Notes: generated from the sequence alone by a model not told the origin. Positions 19,901-25,993 are shown, counted from the stretch's first letter. The stretch: 64,000 nt of DNA from an uncultured Clostridia bacterium (GCA_947303805.1 CAMYZE010000001.1:186001-250000); one strand, 5' to 3'. Program-made: numbers and translations.

Positions 19901-21587
19901 TAATAAGTTAGGTATGGATACTCCAAAGGGAACAGTTCTTGATTGTGTAGTAATAACTTACATAAAAGACGCAGAAGGAAATGATGTATTAGATCCAAAA
20001 TATATCGGAAAAGTTCTTAAAGCGGGTGCTAACTTCTCAGACCTAGCAGAAGACTATGGTGGACACTTGCTTGGAGTAAGAGCAATATTCGTAGATGAAA
20101 AGATATTTGAAAAACCAGCACAGCCAGGTTATAGAGGTGGTGGTAACTACGGTGGTGGCAGCGGTAAAGGTGGCGGTGGTGGAGGAAGGCTTGCAGCAGG
20201 ACATAATGATATCATAGTAAACCCATATGGTTTCGACGGTAGAGGAAGTGACAATGGTGCTGCAAGAGCAGAAGTATTGAAGCAAGATATCAATGCTAAA
20301 CTTGGTAGAAAAGCAACTCCAAGTTATCCAGTATATAAGACTCTAGATATAGAAAAAGATGGTGCAAATGCCGCTGGTCTTACAGGAGAAACTTGGGAAT
20401 ACTTCCCAGCATCAAATTCATTTAAGATGTATATGACATCATTGGCTGGAGACAGATATTACCTTGCAAATGGATGGCATAGCCATACAAGTAACTCTCA
20501 AAAGATGTGGTATAGATTTGATAATGACGGCATTATGCAGAGAGGATTTGTTGAAGAAGGTGGAAAAGTATACTATTTAAATAATTCTATCAATGACCTT
20601 GCTTATATGGTAAAAGGATATAAAGACTTTGAGGGAACTGGTTATACTGGATACTTTGGAAATGATGGGGCACTCTTAACTATATTCCCAACTTCAGCAA
20701 AGATTGCATTTGAGCAAAACATTGCAACTTTACCACAAGAGCCAAACTATGATAAAGCACTATACGAACAATGCAAACTTCTCGATAGAGAGAGCACAAG
20801 AATTGTTAAGACTGAAAAGACATATGGTCAATCAGCAATGGGCAACTTCGTAGGATACTGGTATTATATGGCTTCAGGACAAAAGAAGTTGAGATTTGAA
20901 ACTATAAATACAGAATTGCAGATTGTGAGATTTGCAGCTGATGGATGGATGAATGTCTATGATGTCGACAACAATCTATATAGCTATAGATTTGATGGTG
21001 CGGCTAACTTGCTTGTAAATAATATTACACCAGAAGGATTGGTAGTAGGAGCAAATGGACATTTAGCAGACAAGAATATGTTGATAGACTTCGCATATTT
21101 AGATGCAGCTAAAAAGAGTGGATATGTACTCGCAACATTCACTGCAAACACTTTACCTGTAAATTCAGAAAAATTGAAATCTCGCTTTGTTGAAATAACA
21201 GGTACGCCAATGCAAAATTCACCTGCTACAGACATATGGACTGTGATAGACTTCCAAGGAGCAGTGCCAGTACTAACAAATAGTTTATACGGTGGTACAT
21301 CAGTTCAGCCAGTAGTTCAGCAGCCACTACAGTTCTTAAGTAATGCTGCCAATACAGTGACAAATGTATTTAATATAGCTCAGACAAATGATGAAGTACC
21401 TTCAATTAACCCAATTGAATTCATGAACCCAATAAATGTAGTAAAGATGACAAAGGTATTGAGTAGTATAGACTATAAGAAAGGTATGAAGACAATTACA
21501 GAAGTCACAACTGACAGAAATATTACATCAGTTTATGGAATCTGCATGGATATCTATAATACCGTGATGGACTTATTCGCAGCATAA
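4971..21587 (+). CDS. giant secreted InlB/Flg_new-repeat protein (5,538 aa)
   Basis: A very large probable surface protein. ATG 4971 is preferred over GTG 4962 because GAGAGG lies at the right distance. Order of parts by residue: signal peptide 1-30; acidic Ser/Glu/Asp-rich stretch about 41-224; an N-terminal domain of unknown type 244-737; InlB B-repeat/Flg_new modules (xxxLNGG...GYxFxGW...LYAxW) from 741; a subfamily opening with NDDTxGTYTGPxSF at 1394-2144, interrupted by a Pro/Glu/Ser/Thr repeat at about 1721-1817; RWxD variants to 3054; a HKHLICG motif near 3061 leading into a beta-helix-like region 3087-3517; a second block of LNGG modules 3677-4827; a Gly-rich linker 5054-5074; and Tyr/Trp/Gly repeats about 5139-5377 like choline- or glucan-binding repeats. 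There is no LPxTG motif, so the C-terminal repeats may hold it non-covalently on the wall. Adhesion is the usual inference for such proteins but is not shown here. Confidence 0.9.
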   Translation: MSVGKKIKKITSIILIISMVMTSGGIHTFSNSMDDLINEMEKGESSESLSRKYYDDMMNENSDETVEDEEKNQDEETNSQDETSEGKKNSDKAGAESDEALEESETEKESDEEPEVDESTEESKGETQDDDTVETSSDETEEDKASTDESESVEESETQEETTLAFDEKNDIASDSEIDADTDTIEEEDNISTTSEVDPIDEDAEDAPIATPNDADENSGEETKVASYSELFTVATDSIILDKFKEATESEINGEYGGKSYEDYGAASLGVPAIVVWGDVGYRGPSHVNEGYLGMYIGGTDDYNHGQEAHDFNKKRNEEGTNGLHYMGSRSIKNILGLEYKNRDEWMPAPQFIKYTGWYVQTRGKFAQYAIGNQSTSGGVRANNYPNKKKREHKTWTNDDLKGLWSDFLKVPFKSYGATAKGGQHLETLINKQGGNFSILNNNQNIRGYIVNSQNDDGTYNLSLVENVKFNNNWGMKEKESLSSWHIESIDDEITQHTNTDEQYDWTAKFNTAYYGIHVTEAEGELATDVEWRNSGWKDGDTTSKLYAERYRYGGEYSITVPNEDKNVYWESNGKKYKLLGWVPSYQSFTSGRGDWERDSNNDKQGVVRNSYLNDRPVEDLENERVYKPGEKFQYTPSGRWPVTFGPFYRDAFQSTNPKDYREGYRYGMADKGVIYIDLVDNNTWANLYYYNKGWNVITKVNRKREEWGSGNGNRRRQIGGVQYNTIFFSPVLKEYKEKTATFDLNGGKWVDSKHSNTIKYNNFSTKTLPGASEVTRTGYTFEGWFTDATGGTKKTTLGEVELEAGVTTLYAHWKEKLYHIVIKNVLATASTIEVVDGKPVWKDVGYGNEKKLRYYLNTPYTAQITLPNKNDFTLEGFNFIGFSQNPKTPHFYAWKEKTKIFVKNLKLEEENPPTLIYPIYDEIKTTIKFNGGEAIASDGKKIKSDFSEEKTFNYYGGFILPTPDAIEGFDFEGWEATRTVGGKKQTKIIEANNPYLKFSDYTDWFSSSGTYVYNAVWKEKEYTIDFKGGKVKASDGATYNSSTSSVVTTKYYSKIKIPTDFTLADFTFNGFAKEENSDSIFLAKNADVTAGSIVSDLSETEVTKLYGRWIEDEVKVVFNGGKSKASDGKIKESKSNSEKTYKLKSKVEIPQDFALEGFNFKGFNKKDQVSEVTLPLTDTNKKKATELVSTFGKNEDGNLAFYGVWDEKKYNVRIDAGTKEANEKLYVGTGSVAAKVYGYYSNISMPTETTMKMKSFKLRGFSKVDQDDTVKYTPDQVVDVTDLIEYLSMDEYKEGNTDPYILYGAWDIAGGTIKLKANIGYFLDNKREKTLKPEKMGKALNEYEGYEEPVETDDYVFSHWEDENKNKYYGESIVVGDIELSAQYKDKPKEEVKVPTYTIQVVNDDTKGTYTGTPSFALRLGDNIIASMSEAGVIDPVANERYIFLGWSFDGANLINDTDMYTDTTKNKIYAVYKEKTISITLSSATGEFKGGKRVINIISTRSIPLNEYKEYEEPTKEEYTFKNWLNEGVEVASNSIITTDTTLVANYEKIVIVEEEPKYTITVLNDDTLGTYTGPTSFELAIDDNVFGAMQAKGIVNPVAKEGYKFIGWSWSGSEDNLIKSAERYINVNLRQIVAVYTKTTYTVTLSARDGAFANGSKTKTITSDTQVALNTFEGYEEPTKKGYKFKNWSSGGSVVEASIIVTSDEMTFIANYVEDKSEDDTEETTKPQESTEPGESTEPAESTEPGESTEPAESIEPGESTKPTESTEPGESTKPAESTEPGESTEPGESETSKNPVDPENPETPVDPEPPIVEPKYTIVVENDNTKGTYTGPSSFSLSLESKILASMSEAGVVNPEAKEGYVFLGWSWSGNKDELVKAKDKYLDITLDTIKAVYEEKTYTVTLSARDGVFANGERTKIIVSDTKVALNTFTGYEEPTKDEYVFKNWTNAGVVVASNSIITSDMTLIASFEKKVVPETPVEETKYAITVLNDDTLGTYTGPTSFELTFGSNILASMSELGVVDPVASKDYTFLGWSWTGDKNNLIKNTDRYYDISLSTISTVYSQDTYRVILSAGDGAFANGEKTKVITSHTKEALNAYEEYEEPTKEKYEFIRWVDVNEIEVASTSIITKDMVLYASFRRIAEEIVDTRYTVTIANDSDKGVIKVKGEEKDVVVFKIGIGQDVLVTLASASITAEAKEGYVFKGWSWTGDIASIIKPGEKYEDSKNTSLKPVYTRIGEKTVVLKANTGVFMSRGERTLTIVSETAKSLLNFDNYERPVKESATFDRWVKEDGTTFAENDLVYDDLILTAIYKDASGNDVGADDATKDGGADASYTVMVKNDATKGTMSNADRITVSGKEYDVALLDIKLNEKILAKIDANGLTIDPDKDRWIYEGWSRTHDLNGLIDEEDVYESKDLTEINAAYYKTIHIKVVLNANTGVFVNAGKRIIEMNSTKKIELGDFVNYEEPVKSDEYKFVRWEDATGNKYETTHVFGEESDNKDIELFAIYTDENGNIIGRGDTKDGGSKAYYTVFTKYDPSKAQHNSSSFEVQKDGLVKQAMIDYDAYEAIEVEGWWEKGWSFDNSITNLINDTTLYDDITQTTIYAQYVDTNKWTIVLNANTGLFKDNTREKVLENTKKVAINKFTNYEVPEKADGFKFDHWEDASGKTYKATDLPPNPFDLVLYAIYKDNKGNEIGKGDTKDGGADATYTIRLSSDAAKGTLGAVKKFEIAKGSYILATMSEAGVKDPTPKANNYFVGWTWDKDLYDYVVTSDNIYKGNEGTVLHALYSDELFEVTLRTNTGIFTSENSREKTLQVPKYQLLRASDGYEEPIKTDATFNRWIKNGSPIGELKTYKITEPQVLDATYRANDGSNDNIGKDGDTEDGGKNATYTIRVLNNENFGAYTGAEYFEINKGGVIYTTMKAAGVTEGDPKLGYAFRGWKHGSNLITALTTYEDTSIATLNLEYSNQTIELTLDASFGRFKDKSQLKVFNVARGRVINTIADYEEPTKMNWTFNRWLDELGSEVASSSTLPLNEQKLRLKAMYKNADGYEVDEDGHKHLICGALDETASHALDVIASHEEQVSFFPVTTSEEFVDYINAELAKEPTERNDIKLYLEEDITIDENIELDDGVNLFICLNGHTLNATQLGNRVDRNGKIYITNCRNSEASVVEKTSDDNLNKAFFGANEVHVLSARGKINITPTGKLVAIASSGNIIPKEVEFMNVKIENSEGVTVDKLIDVEGKSYVRFVDVDVKNITATDTVIGVYDGAELFIGGEVNITNNKTNKSIMDVEAAFRLADNSVLRLVDNTIIKKENGDTAVIFMGSDSNYVGGHLIVKDNKLELTSDYKKLVETKPAKDKKDESDKDEDDSSAEGFDNNLGVYDEEVSPAGEVGYSSAVAFTKENIGFDVGNAKIEIYGNESVASGSNIRAEYMYQLRSLNNTRNALIRQGAGTVLDEDSVIGVAFASEDGEGLLADNAKIGKEIFRNKTFGKEEKLLNIKENENGNLELMRKTYTVVYHEGTPTTNEQKLVIDALLPDGSTISEATRVRSGVIKAGHNVTLEGDRIYHAKGFNLATYSLINKRNEVLGNFDPRATISYIDSLFGSGEDIEDGDIIRADALYEEKSLKSEAKPLVITKEDYEEMVNAAVVDAVTKAASASEADQAIEDKEEDYYTIRYHLNGGLFEGIELEDKEVYEETNINKKDNHILLVDVTKVATESGVKKVYDFIGWYLRDDDGEYDDYPITQIAAKTNEEAVIDVYAQYLPSTYKITYHLEGGMLEGYEGDTIEEIVSRKMDYTLIKGVTKPDYIFTKWRIENDGDTMYADSIEAESIANDIDAYAEYSTALYEVTYNLNGGIIKEVTSEGQETYVDSNANILKDYYLPQEVTKEDYKFTGWETMRGVKVDRIAAGDTDESKREVIATFAPSTWKVIYDTDEGTIEGFPQGNVTDKLPEGIEYKLYTDVKKDGYEFAYWYDVKSPTTKVEFIKDAVGGNEFRVKAKYNPLTYDLRLHIDGETTPRVLRNISNKLDFILPTDIEVEDKEFVNWSYKDAHGANVVIESIEAGNPNNITDIYANYEDLMTWRIIYHLGPDEYIEGVTEYDSTSTAEEKTKTITMNRRKNISLYNKVVKESVEEKEDEEELKPIILGAADDIYDASEKKYEFYGWTSGKREAPDSLEDLGATFRFFDGVSKESEERDINLYDDYNKYRDWHWYPYFVSVHAGTADVEYHFVNGGSLPDKEIVDGRCVETVNAGVDLNLIHYYSMSENLNPGYEFEGIYRDESCTGDRVIVISGDQIQEIADAGETLHLYVKFKKIKYDLKYYVNGGTMPGKRLADGNTVYSTTYDNRIETKLDTNIVKAGYVFDGWKVSDDDDSERITKIAAGNATDVEVYASWKKDSYTITYMLNGGRVAGKPSGSYTETYRTNTKNVLVTDVTKSRNRFMGWYTEPNGQGTKYEAIDAFAEITDLTLYAYYESTLYAVTYVLNGGTLKGKRILSSGQYIDVYDSKEDVKLYDRNDVVHDNGFFDRWVDEDGKEYTHLEKGHVGNLTLYAEYSTKTVDITFNIGEKGVAVGKMTKEGKFTQTFNIGEDIELTNDITWSDVKKNSITQKNYKEYNFAGWYTNSEYKGKRVVTIPKGNPDNITELYAKWEVAVYNIVYHLNGGAISGLLRIDYDDISQDVTGLNDEYELPQDVRKTNSTFAGWYDNVGFTGNSITKLTAMPRQRKDNTVHLYARWKQTQYKVTYSSERRSAYGYYSSKRTYTVESNAPYVLIGEDHYMVTEYTDKDTVFDGWYQKNAWGEYVGDEIIYIDTNASDDITVYSKFIKLSELSDEEKAAYEARKAERAEKRKQAEEHRQSVIRQNSGNAGSQTRDDLQPGTDAYYDYIIRQLLASLFGDDSASPQYIKVQTTSSSKEDSMLNKLLGGLSDAFDKILGDDDDDNDDDADPSIPEGDASEEVEVNISDLLAYDTVSANKLGMDTPKGTVLDCVVITYIKDAEGNDVLDPKYIGKVLKAGANFSDLAEDYGGHLLGVRAIFVDEKIFEKPAQPGYRGGGNYGGGSGKGGGGGGRLAAGHNDIIVNPYGFDGRGSDNGAARAEVLKQDINAKLGRKATPSYPVYKTLDIEKDGANAAGLTGETWEYFPASNSFKMYMTSLAGDRYYLANGWHSHTSNSQKMWYRFDNDGIMQRGFVEEGGKVYYLNNSINDLAYMVKGYKDFEGTGYTGYFGNDGALLTIFPTSAKIAFEQNIATLPQEPNYDKALYEQCKLLDRESTRIVKTEKTYGQSAMGNFVGYWYYMASGQKKLRFETINTELQIVRFAADGWMNVYDVDNNLYSYRFDGAANLLVNNITPEGLVVGANGHLADKNMLIDFAYLDAAKKSGYVLATFTANTLPVNSEKLKSRFVEITGTPMQNSPATDIWTVIDFQGAVPVLTNSLYGGTSVQPVVQQPLQFLSNAANTVTNVFNIAQTNDEVPSINPIEFMNPINVVKMTKVLSSIDYKKGMKTITEVTTDRNITSVYGICMDIYNTVMDLFAA
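10132..10420 (+). repeat. in-frame Pro-Glu-Ser-Thr minisatellite in the first giant gene
   Basis: Units of 15 and 30 bases coding for ESTEP-G and ESTEP-A alternate about a dozen times and end in a Pro-rich tail (NPVDPENPETPVDPEPP). The copies differ by only a few bases, mostly silent AG/TC changes. This is an extended, unstructured spacer between beta-modules and a site where copy number can change by slippage. Confidence 0.85.
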
Positions 21588-21610
21588 TTACAATAGATAT
21601 TACGAATATA

Positions 21611-21640
21611 AAAAAAGGAGCGTGAGAACGCTCCTTTTTT
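21611..21640. terminator. bidirectional rho-independent terminator
   Basis: AAAAAAGGAGCG and CGCTCCTTTTTT form a perfect 12-bp stem around a 6-base loop, with A- and T-runs at the ends. It sits between the converging giant gene (ends 21587) and ddh (ends 21689) and can stop transcription from both sides. Confidence 0.92.
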
Positions 21641-21670
21641 CATGGTTAAGATTTATGATTCTTGTCGTAC

Positions 21671-21689
21671 GGGCGAGTTATACGAGCCC
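21671..21689 (+). repeat. palindromic repeat overlapping the ddh stop codon
   Basis: GGGCGAGTTATACGAGCCC is a good core copy. On the minus strand the TAG stop of ddh (21691-21689) is the flanking TAG of the repeat, so the repeat provides the end of the coding sequence. Confidence 0.85.
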
Positions 21690-22666
21690 TACAGCATGTG
21701 TTTCAGTAACTCGTCGTATTGACCATTATATAAATCTCTAGGTCTTATATCAAGGGCTGTAAGGCAGCCAGTTGTTCCTCTTTGGTATTCTTTATATAAA
21801 GCTCTTGAAAATGCCACTATAGCCTGTGCTGTGAACTCTGGATTAGAGTCAAGTTTTAAATTATATGAGATAGTGTGCTTATGCTCGTTATCTTTTCCTG
21901 TAGAGCCAGTCCTTATTACAAAACCTGCATGTGGCATACCACAATGATTTTTATTTAATTCATCAAGTGTTATGAAGTTTACTATAGTATCATAATCAGC
22001 AAAATAGTTTGGCATATTTTTAATTTCATTTTCTATTTTATTTTTGTCAGCACCTTCTTTAGCAACCACATAACATTCTCTTAGATGTTTTTGCCTTGTA
22101 GTAAGTTCCGGAGTCTCGCCATTTAATATTTTCTTTACTACATTTTCTATAGGGACCGTATATTGTTTTGCATCAAGGACCCCATCTATTCTTCTTATCG
22201 CATCACTATGCCCTTGGCTAATTCCTCTACCCCAAAAAGTGTAATCTTTTCCATTTGGAAGAAGAACATTTGCATAAAGACGATTAAGTGAAAACATACC
22301 AGGGTCCCAGCCGCAGGAGATGAGTGCCACATGTTTATTTTCTTTAGCTACTTTATCTACATTGCTAAAATGTTCAAATATTTTAGCATGAGTGTCAAAA
22401 GTGTCAATTACATTAAAATCCCTGGCGAGTTCTGGTGTCATAGTAGGAAGTTCTGTTGCTGAGCCGCCGCAGATAGCAAGCACATCAATTTTATCTTTAA
22501 AGTCTTTTATCTCAGATGCATTATAAACCTTGGTGTTTAAGAGAGGAGTGATTGAAGATTTGTCTCTTCTTGTAAATATTCCCACAAGCTCTATATCTTT
22601 ATTTTGAGAGCAGGCGAGTTCAACACCTTTTCCTACATTTCCATAACCATAAATTGCAAGTTTCAT
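21689..22666 (-). CDS. ddh: meso-diaminopimelate D-dehydrogenase
   Basis: NADPH-dependent enzyme that makes meso-diaminopimelate from tetrahydrodipicolinate and ammonia in one step, replacing the longer succinylase or acetylase branches. The 325 residues equal the usual length. The N-terminus shows the dinucleotide-binding GYGNVGKGV, followed by ICGGSATELP and DTFDTHAKIFEHF. GWDPGMFSLNRLYANVLLP and the catalytic-region segment FWGRGISQGHSDAIRRI are family signatures, as is HAGFVIRTGSTG. It is the last gene of the riboswitch-controlled run and is separated from dapB by 91 bases that hold palindromic repeats. Its presence, with no other dap branch genes in the window, points to the dehydrogenase variant of the lysine pathway. 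Confidence 0.95.
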   Translation of the reverse strand: MKLAIYGYGNVGKGVELACSQNKDIELVGIFTRRDKSSITPLLNTKVYNASEIKDFKDKIDVLAICGGSATELPTMTPELARDFNVIDTFDTHAKIFEHFSNVDKVAKENKHVALISCGWDPGMFSLNRLYANVLLPNGKDYTFWGRGISQGHSDAIRRIDGVLDAKQYTVPIENVVKKILNGETPELTTRQKHLRECYVVAKEGADKNKIENEIKNMPNYFADYDTIVNFITLDELNKNHCGMPHAGFVIRTGSTGKDNEHKHTISYNLKLDSNPEFTAQAIVAFSRALYKEYQRGTTGCLTALDIRPRDLYNGQYDELLKHML

Positions 22667-22680
22667 AACTTTGTCCTTCC

Positions 22681-22700
22681 GGGCTCGTGCAACTCGCCCC
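22681..22700 (-). repeat. palindromic repeat between ddh and dapB (minus orientation)
   Basis: GGGCTCGTGCAACTCGCCCC is the reverse complement of the core. A degenerate copy, GGCGAGTTATGCTCAT, follows at 22713-22728 and a third copy at 22735, so the whole gap between dapB and ddh is built of these elements. Confidence 0.85.
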
Positions 22701-22734
22701 TACGGATCCAATGGCGAGTTATGCTCATTTGTAT

Positions 22735-22754
22735 GGGCGAGCTATGCGAGCCCC
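22735..22754 (+). repeat. palindromic repeat after dapB
   Basis: GGGCGAGCTATGCGAGCCCC lies three bases beyond the dapB stop. It is the CTATG central variant, also found at 40718. Confidence 0.85.
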
Positions 22755-22757
22755 ACT

Positions 22758-23501
22758 TTATTGTAATGATAGCATATCATTCATGCCGTATAATCCCTTT
22801 CCTTTACCCTTCATATATTTCACTGCATTTATCGCACCTTCGGCGAAGAGCCCCCTGTCGTATGCCTCATGTTTTATACTTATGCATTCGTGATAAGTTG
22901 AAATCATAACTTCGTGGATACCGACTACATTTCCAAGTCGTATAGCGCTAATACCTATATCTTTTTTATCTCTTTTTTGATTTCCATTTCTTCCGAGAAC
23001 CAAATTTGCGTAAGGTCTAACTTCTTTTAAGCCTTCTGCTATCTTAAGTGCAGTTCCTGATGGAGCATCAAGTTTCCTATTGTGATGAGTTTCTATAATT
23101 TCTATGTCAGCATTTTTAAACTGACTTGCAATTTTTTTAGCTGACTCAATTAAAACTGCGATACCTATAGAATAATTTGCTGCAAAGAAAATCGGAATAG
23201 TATTAGCAGCATCATTTATCATTTTCTTTTCTTCTTCATTCTGACCAGTGGTGGCGATTACAAGTGGAAGATTTTTATTTTTTGCATAGTCAAGCATTTC
23301 TTTTGTAAGTGAATGATGTGAAAAATCAACAACGATATCAACATCGACATTTACTTCATTAAAATTTTTGAAACATTTGAAATTTGCAGTTTCAAAGCTT
23401 TTGTCCACGCCACAGCTTAGTTCTAGTTCTGGGTCGTCACAAATCATCTTACAAAGTATTTGACCCATGTGACCCATGCAGCCGCTTACTAATACTTTCA
23501 T
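22758..23501 (-). CDS. dapB: 4-hydroxy-tetrahydrodipicolinate reductase
   Basis: Reduces the DapA product to tetrahydrodipicolinate with NAD(P)H in the lysine/diaminopimelate pathway. The 247 residues are normal length. The Rossmann glycine motif is GCMGHMGQ at residues 8-15, DFSHH follows the nucleotide-binding part, and ATTGQ is the next conserved loop. The catalytic and substrate-binding segment is ETHHNRKLDAPSGTA, with the conserved His-His and Lys. The start overlaps the end of dapA by four bases (ATGA arrangement), showing translational coupling. Confidence 0.96.
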   Translation of the reverse strand: MKVLVSGCMGHMGQILCKMICDDPELELSCGVDKSFETANFKCFKNFNEVNVDVDIVVDFSHHSLTKEMLDYAKNKNLPLVIATTGQNEEEKKMINDAANTIPIFFAANYSIGIAVLIESAKKIASQFKNADIEIIETHHNRKLDAPSGTALKIAEGLKEVRPYANLVLGRNGNQKRDKKDIGISAIRLGNVVGIHEVMISTYHECISIKHEAYDRGLFAEGAINAVKYMKGKGKGLYGMNDMLSLQ

Positions 23502-24385
23502 ATTATTCCCAACCCCTTCATTATAGTGAACATCGTTTCTTCCTTATTTTTATCCATCGGAGTAAGTGGCAATCTCATATAGTTTTCACAGAAACCTAGC
23601 TTTGCCATTGCTGACTTTATAGGTATAGGATTTACTTCTGAGAAAAGTGCTCTTATAAGCGGCAAATATTTAAGTTGTAAATCTCTACTCATTTTTACAT
23701 CACCTGAAAAGAAAGAGTCGCAGATTTCTACAGTTTCTTTAGGAAGCATATTTGATAAAACTGAAATTACTCCGAGGCCTCCCATAGCAAGAAGAGGAGT
23801 GATTTGGTCGTCATTTCCAGAGTAAATATAAAGTTTGTCGCCGACTAAATTGAATGTATCCATTATATTTGAAAGATTTCCGCTTGCTTCCTTTATACCT
23901 ACGATATTGTCAACTTTAGAAAGTTCAAGGTAGGTTTTAGGCTCTATGTTTACACCAGTTCTTGATGGTACATTGTATAGAATGATAGGCTTTGTTGATG
24001 CCTTTGCTATAGTTGTGTAACTTTGAATTAAACCATATTGAGTTGCTTTGTTGTAGTAAGGTGTTACGACTAGAAGGCCATCCACACCAATTTCACTCGC
24101 ATACTTTGCAAGAGAGCAGGCATAATTAGTGTCATTTGAACCTACACCAGCTACCATTGGAACTCTACCTTTGATTTTATCTTTTGAAAATGAAAGTAAC
24201 TCTTTATGTTCCTTGTCATCAAGTGTAGAACCTTCGCCAGTAGTGCCAGCTATTATAAGTGCATTAATTCCTTTTTCAATTTGGAAATCAATAAGTTTCT
24301 CTAACTTTTCAAAGTCGATACCTTTTTCATTTGTTGGAGTGATAAGTGCAGTGCCGACCCCTTTAAATATTAATTCTTTATTCAT
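23498..24385 (-). CDS. dapA: 4-hydroxy-tetrahydrodipicolinate synthase
   Basis: Condenses pyruvate with aspartate semialdehyde, the committed step to diaminopimelate and lysine. The 295-residue TIM barrel shows the GTTGEGSTL substrate loop at about residue 46, the tyrosine of LYNVPSRTG (about 137) that relays protons, and the Schiff-base lysine in VGIKEASG (about 165). It starts ten bases after the transporter gene and overlaps dapB, so all are on one transcript from the lysine riboswitch. Confidence 0.97.
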   Translation of the reverse strand: MNKELIFKGVGTALITPTNEKGIDFEKLEKLIDFQIEKGINALIIAGTTGEGSTLDDKEHKELLSFSKDKIKGRVPMVAGVGSNDTNYACSLAKYASEIGVDGLLVVTPYYNKATQYGLIQSYTTIAKASTKPIILYNVPSRTGVNIEPKTYLELSKVDNIVGIKEASGNLSNIMDTFNLVGDKLYIYSGNDDQITPLLAMGGLGVISVLSNMLPKETVEICDSFFSGDVKMSRDLQLKYLPLIRALFSEVNPIPIKSAMAKLGFCENYMRLPLTPMDKNKEETMFTIMKGLGII

Positions 24386-24395
24386 AAAATCCTCA

Positions 24396-25916
24396 TTAGG
24401 CTTTCTTGTTTTTAAGTGCGAAGAGCCCAGCGATCAATATAACGACACCTACAATAAGTGGCATAACAGGATTTTTTGTGATACCAGCAACTATATAGCA
24501 GATAAATGAAACTACAGCGACATATGATGCATATGAAAGCTGAGTTGATACGTGGAGTAAGTGTTCACACTGTGCACCGGCACTTGACATGATAGTTGTG
24601 TCAGAAATTGGTGAGCAGTGGTCTCCAAATACAGAACCTGCCATAGCAGCTGAAATTCCAATAATCATAAGTTGTGGATCGATAGCCTTAAGAATGTAAA
24701 CTACGATAGGAATTAAAATTCCAAAAGTTCCCCAAGATGTACCAGTTGCAAATGAAATGCCAGCGCCAAGTAAGAAGATGATTGCTGGTAATATAGTAAT
24801 CATGCTTGATACATTGCTTCTTACGATACCATCGATGTAATTAGTAACTTCAAGTGAATCTATCATTGCTTTAAGAGTCCAAGCAAATGTGAGAATTAAA
24901 ATAGCTGGAACCATGTTTTTAAATCCTTCAGTTAAGCAGCTCATAGTATCTTTAAATGTCAACACTCTCTTAATCAAGTAATATACGATAGTGAAGATAA
25001 GTGCAAGCATTGAGCCCATAGCAAGACCTACAGAAGCATCTGCATTTGAAAATGCTGTTACAAATTTTCCGTAACTTTCGCTATCTGCTGAATAGAAACC
25101 TCCACTATAGATAAGGCCTATGACACAAAGCGCTACAAGGACGATTATAGGAATGACAAGATCTATTACTTTTCCTGGTCCTAATATCTTTTCTTCATTG
25201 TAGGTAGTTTCTTTATTTACTACTTGCTGGCCATAGAATAAATCACCATTCTCAGCTGCATCTTCGCATTTTTTCATCTTGCCGAAGTTCACACCGAGAA
25301 GAGTTGTCGCAATGATAAATATCATTGTGAGAATTGCATAATAGTTATAAGGAATTGCCTTTACAAAAAGTCCAAGTCCGTCTTCACCCTCTACAAACCC
25401 TGTGACAGCAGCTGCCCAAGATGAGATAGGTGCGATGATACATACAGGTGCAGCAGTTGCATCTATTATGTATGCAAGTTTTGCTCTTGATACCTTATAC
25501 TTATCAGTAACAGGTCTCATAACACTTCCTACTGTCAAGCAGTTGAAATAATCATCAACGAAAATTAAAACTCCAAAGAACCAAGTTGCAAGAAGTGCTC
25601 CAGCTTTTGACTTTATATTTTTTGAAGCCCACTCGCCAAATGCCTTTGAGCCGCCACTCTTATTTAAGAGTGAAACCATAACCCCAAGAACTACAAGGAA
25701 AATGAGAATGCCAACATTGTAAGGGTCGGATAAAACTTTGATAAGACCGCCATTTACAACCTGGTCAAATGCTGCTACTGGATTAAATCCAGTAAAGAAT
25801 AATGCACCGATAACAATACCGATGAAAAGTGAAGAATAAACTTCTTTTGTGATGAGCGCAAGCACGATAGCAACGAGTGCTGGTACGAGTGCCCAAAATG
25901 TTCCTACGAATGTCAT
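24396..25916 (-). CDS. NhaC-family transporter under lysine riboswitch control (probable lysine carrier)
   Basis: Multi-spanning carrier of about 506 residues and roughly 11-13 membrane segments, with the family motifs FVDDYFNCLTVGSVMRP, GTSWGTFGILIPI and GDHCSPISDTTIMSSAGA. NhaC-family members are annotated as Na+/H+ antiporters, but relatives preceded by L-boxes have been proposed as lysine transporters. Its place as first gene after a lysine riboswitch and ahead of dapA supports that reading here; this is inference. ATG 25916 is chosen because GGAGGT ends four bases before it. A longer start at 25943 would lie inside the attenuator stem and is unlikely. Confidence 0.85.
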   Translation of the reverse strand: MTFVGTFWALVPALVAIVLALITKEVYSSLFIGIVIGALFFTGFNPVAAFDQVVNGGLIKVLSDPYNVGILIFLVVLGVMVSLLNKSGGSKAFGEWASKNIKSKAGALLATWFFGVLIFVDDYFNCLTVGSVMRPVTDKYKVSRAKLAYIIDATAAPVCIIAPISSWAAAVTGFVEGEDGLGLFVKAIPYNYYAILTMIFIIATTLLGVNFGKMKKCEDAAENGDLFYGQQVVNKETTYNEEKILGPGKVIDLVIPIIVLVALCVIGLIYSGGFYSADSESYGKFVTAFSNADASVGLAMGSMLALIFTIVYYLIKRVLTFKDTMSCLTEGFKNMVPAILILTFAWTLKAMIDSLEVTNYIDGIVRSNVSSMITILPAIIFLLGAGISFATGTSWGTFGILIPIVVYILKAIDPQLMIIGISAAMAGSVFGDHCSPISDTTIMSSAGAQCEHLLHVSTQLSYASYVAVVSFICYIVAGITKNPVMPLIVGVVILIAGLFALKNKKA

Positions 25917-25931
25917 AAATACCTCCAAAAT

Positions 25932-25965
25932 AAAAAGTGTCAATTATGGCTACATAACTGACACT
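25932..25965 (-). terminator. attenuator terminator of the lysine operon
   Basis: On the minus strand AGTGTCAGTTATG pairs with CATAATTGACACT around a TAGC loop, with one G-U pair, followed by TTTTTATTTT. It lies 28 bases beyond the riboswitch and just before the ribosome binding site, the expected place for lysine-dependent termination. The AACACTTAATTT run upstream could form a competing antiterminator. Confidence 0.85.
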
Positions 25966-25993
25966 AATAAAATTAAATTAAGTGTTAAATTAT

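Noticed and set aside
22604..22909. Plus-strand open frames across the ddh-dapB gap.
   Set aside because: They cross the palindromic repeats and lie opposite clear dapB coding sequence.
25917..25943. Longer N-terminus of the NhaC-family gene from 25943.
   Set aside because: It would be translated from inside the attenuator stem and T-run and has no ribosome binding site; GGAGGT precedes ATG 25916.
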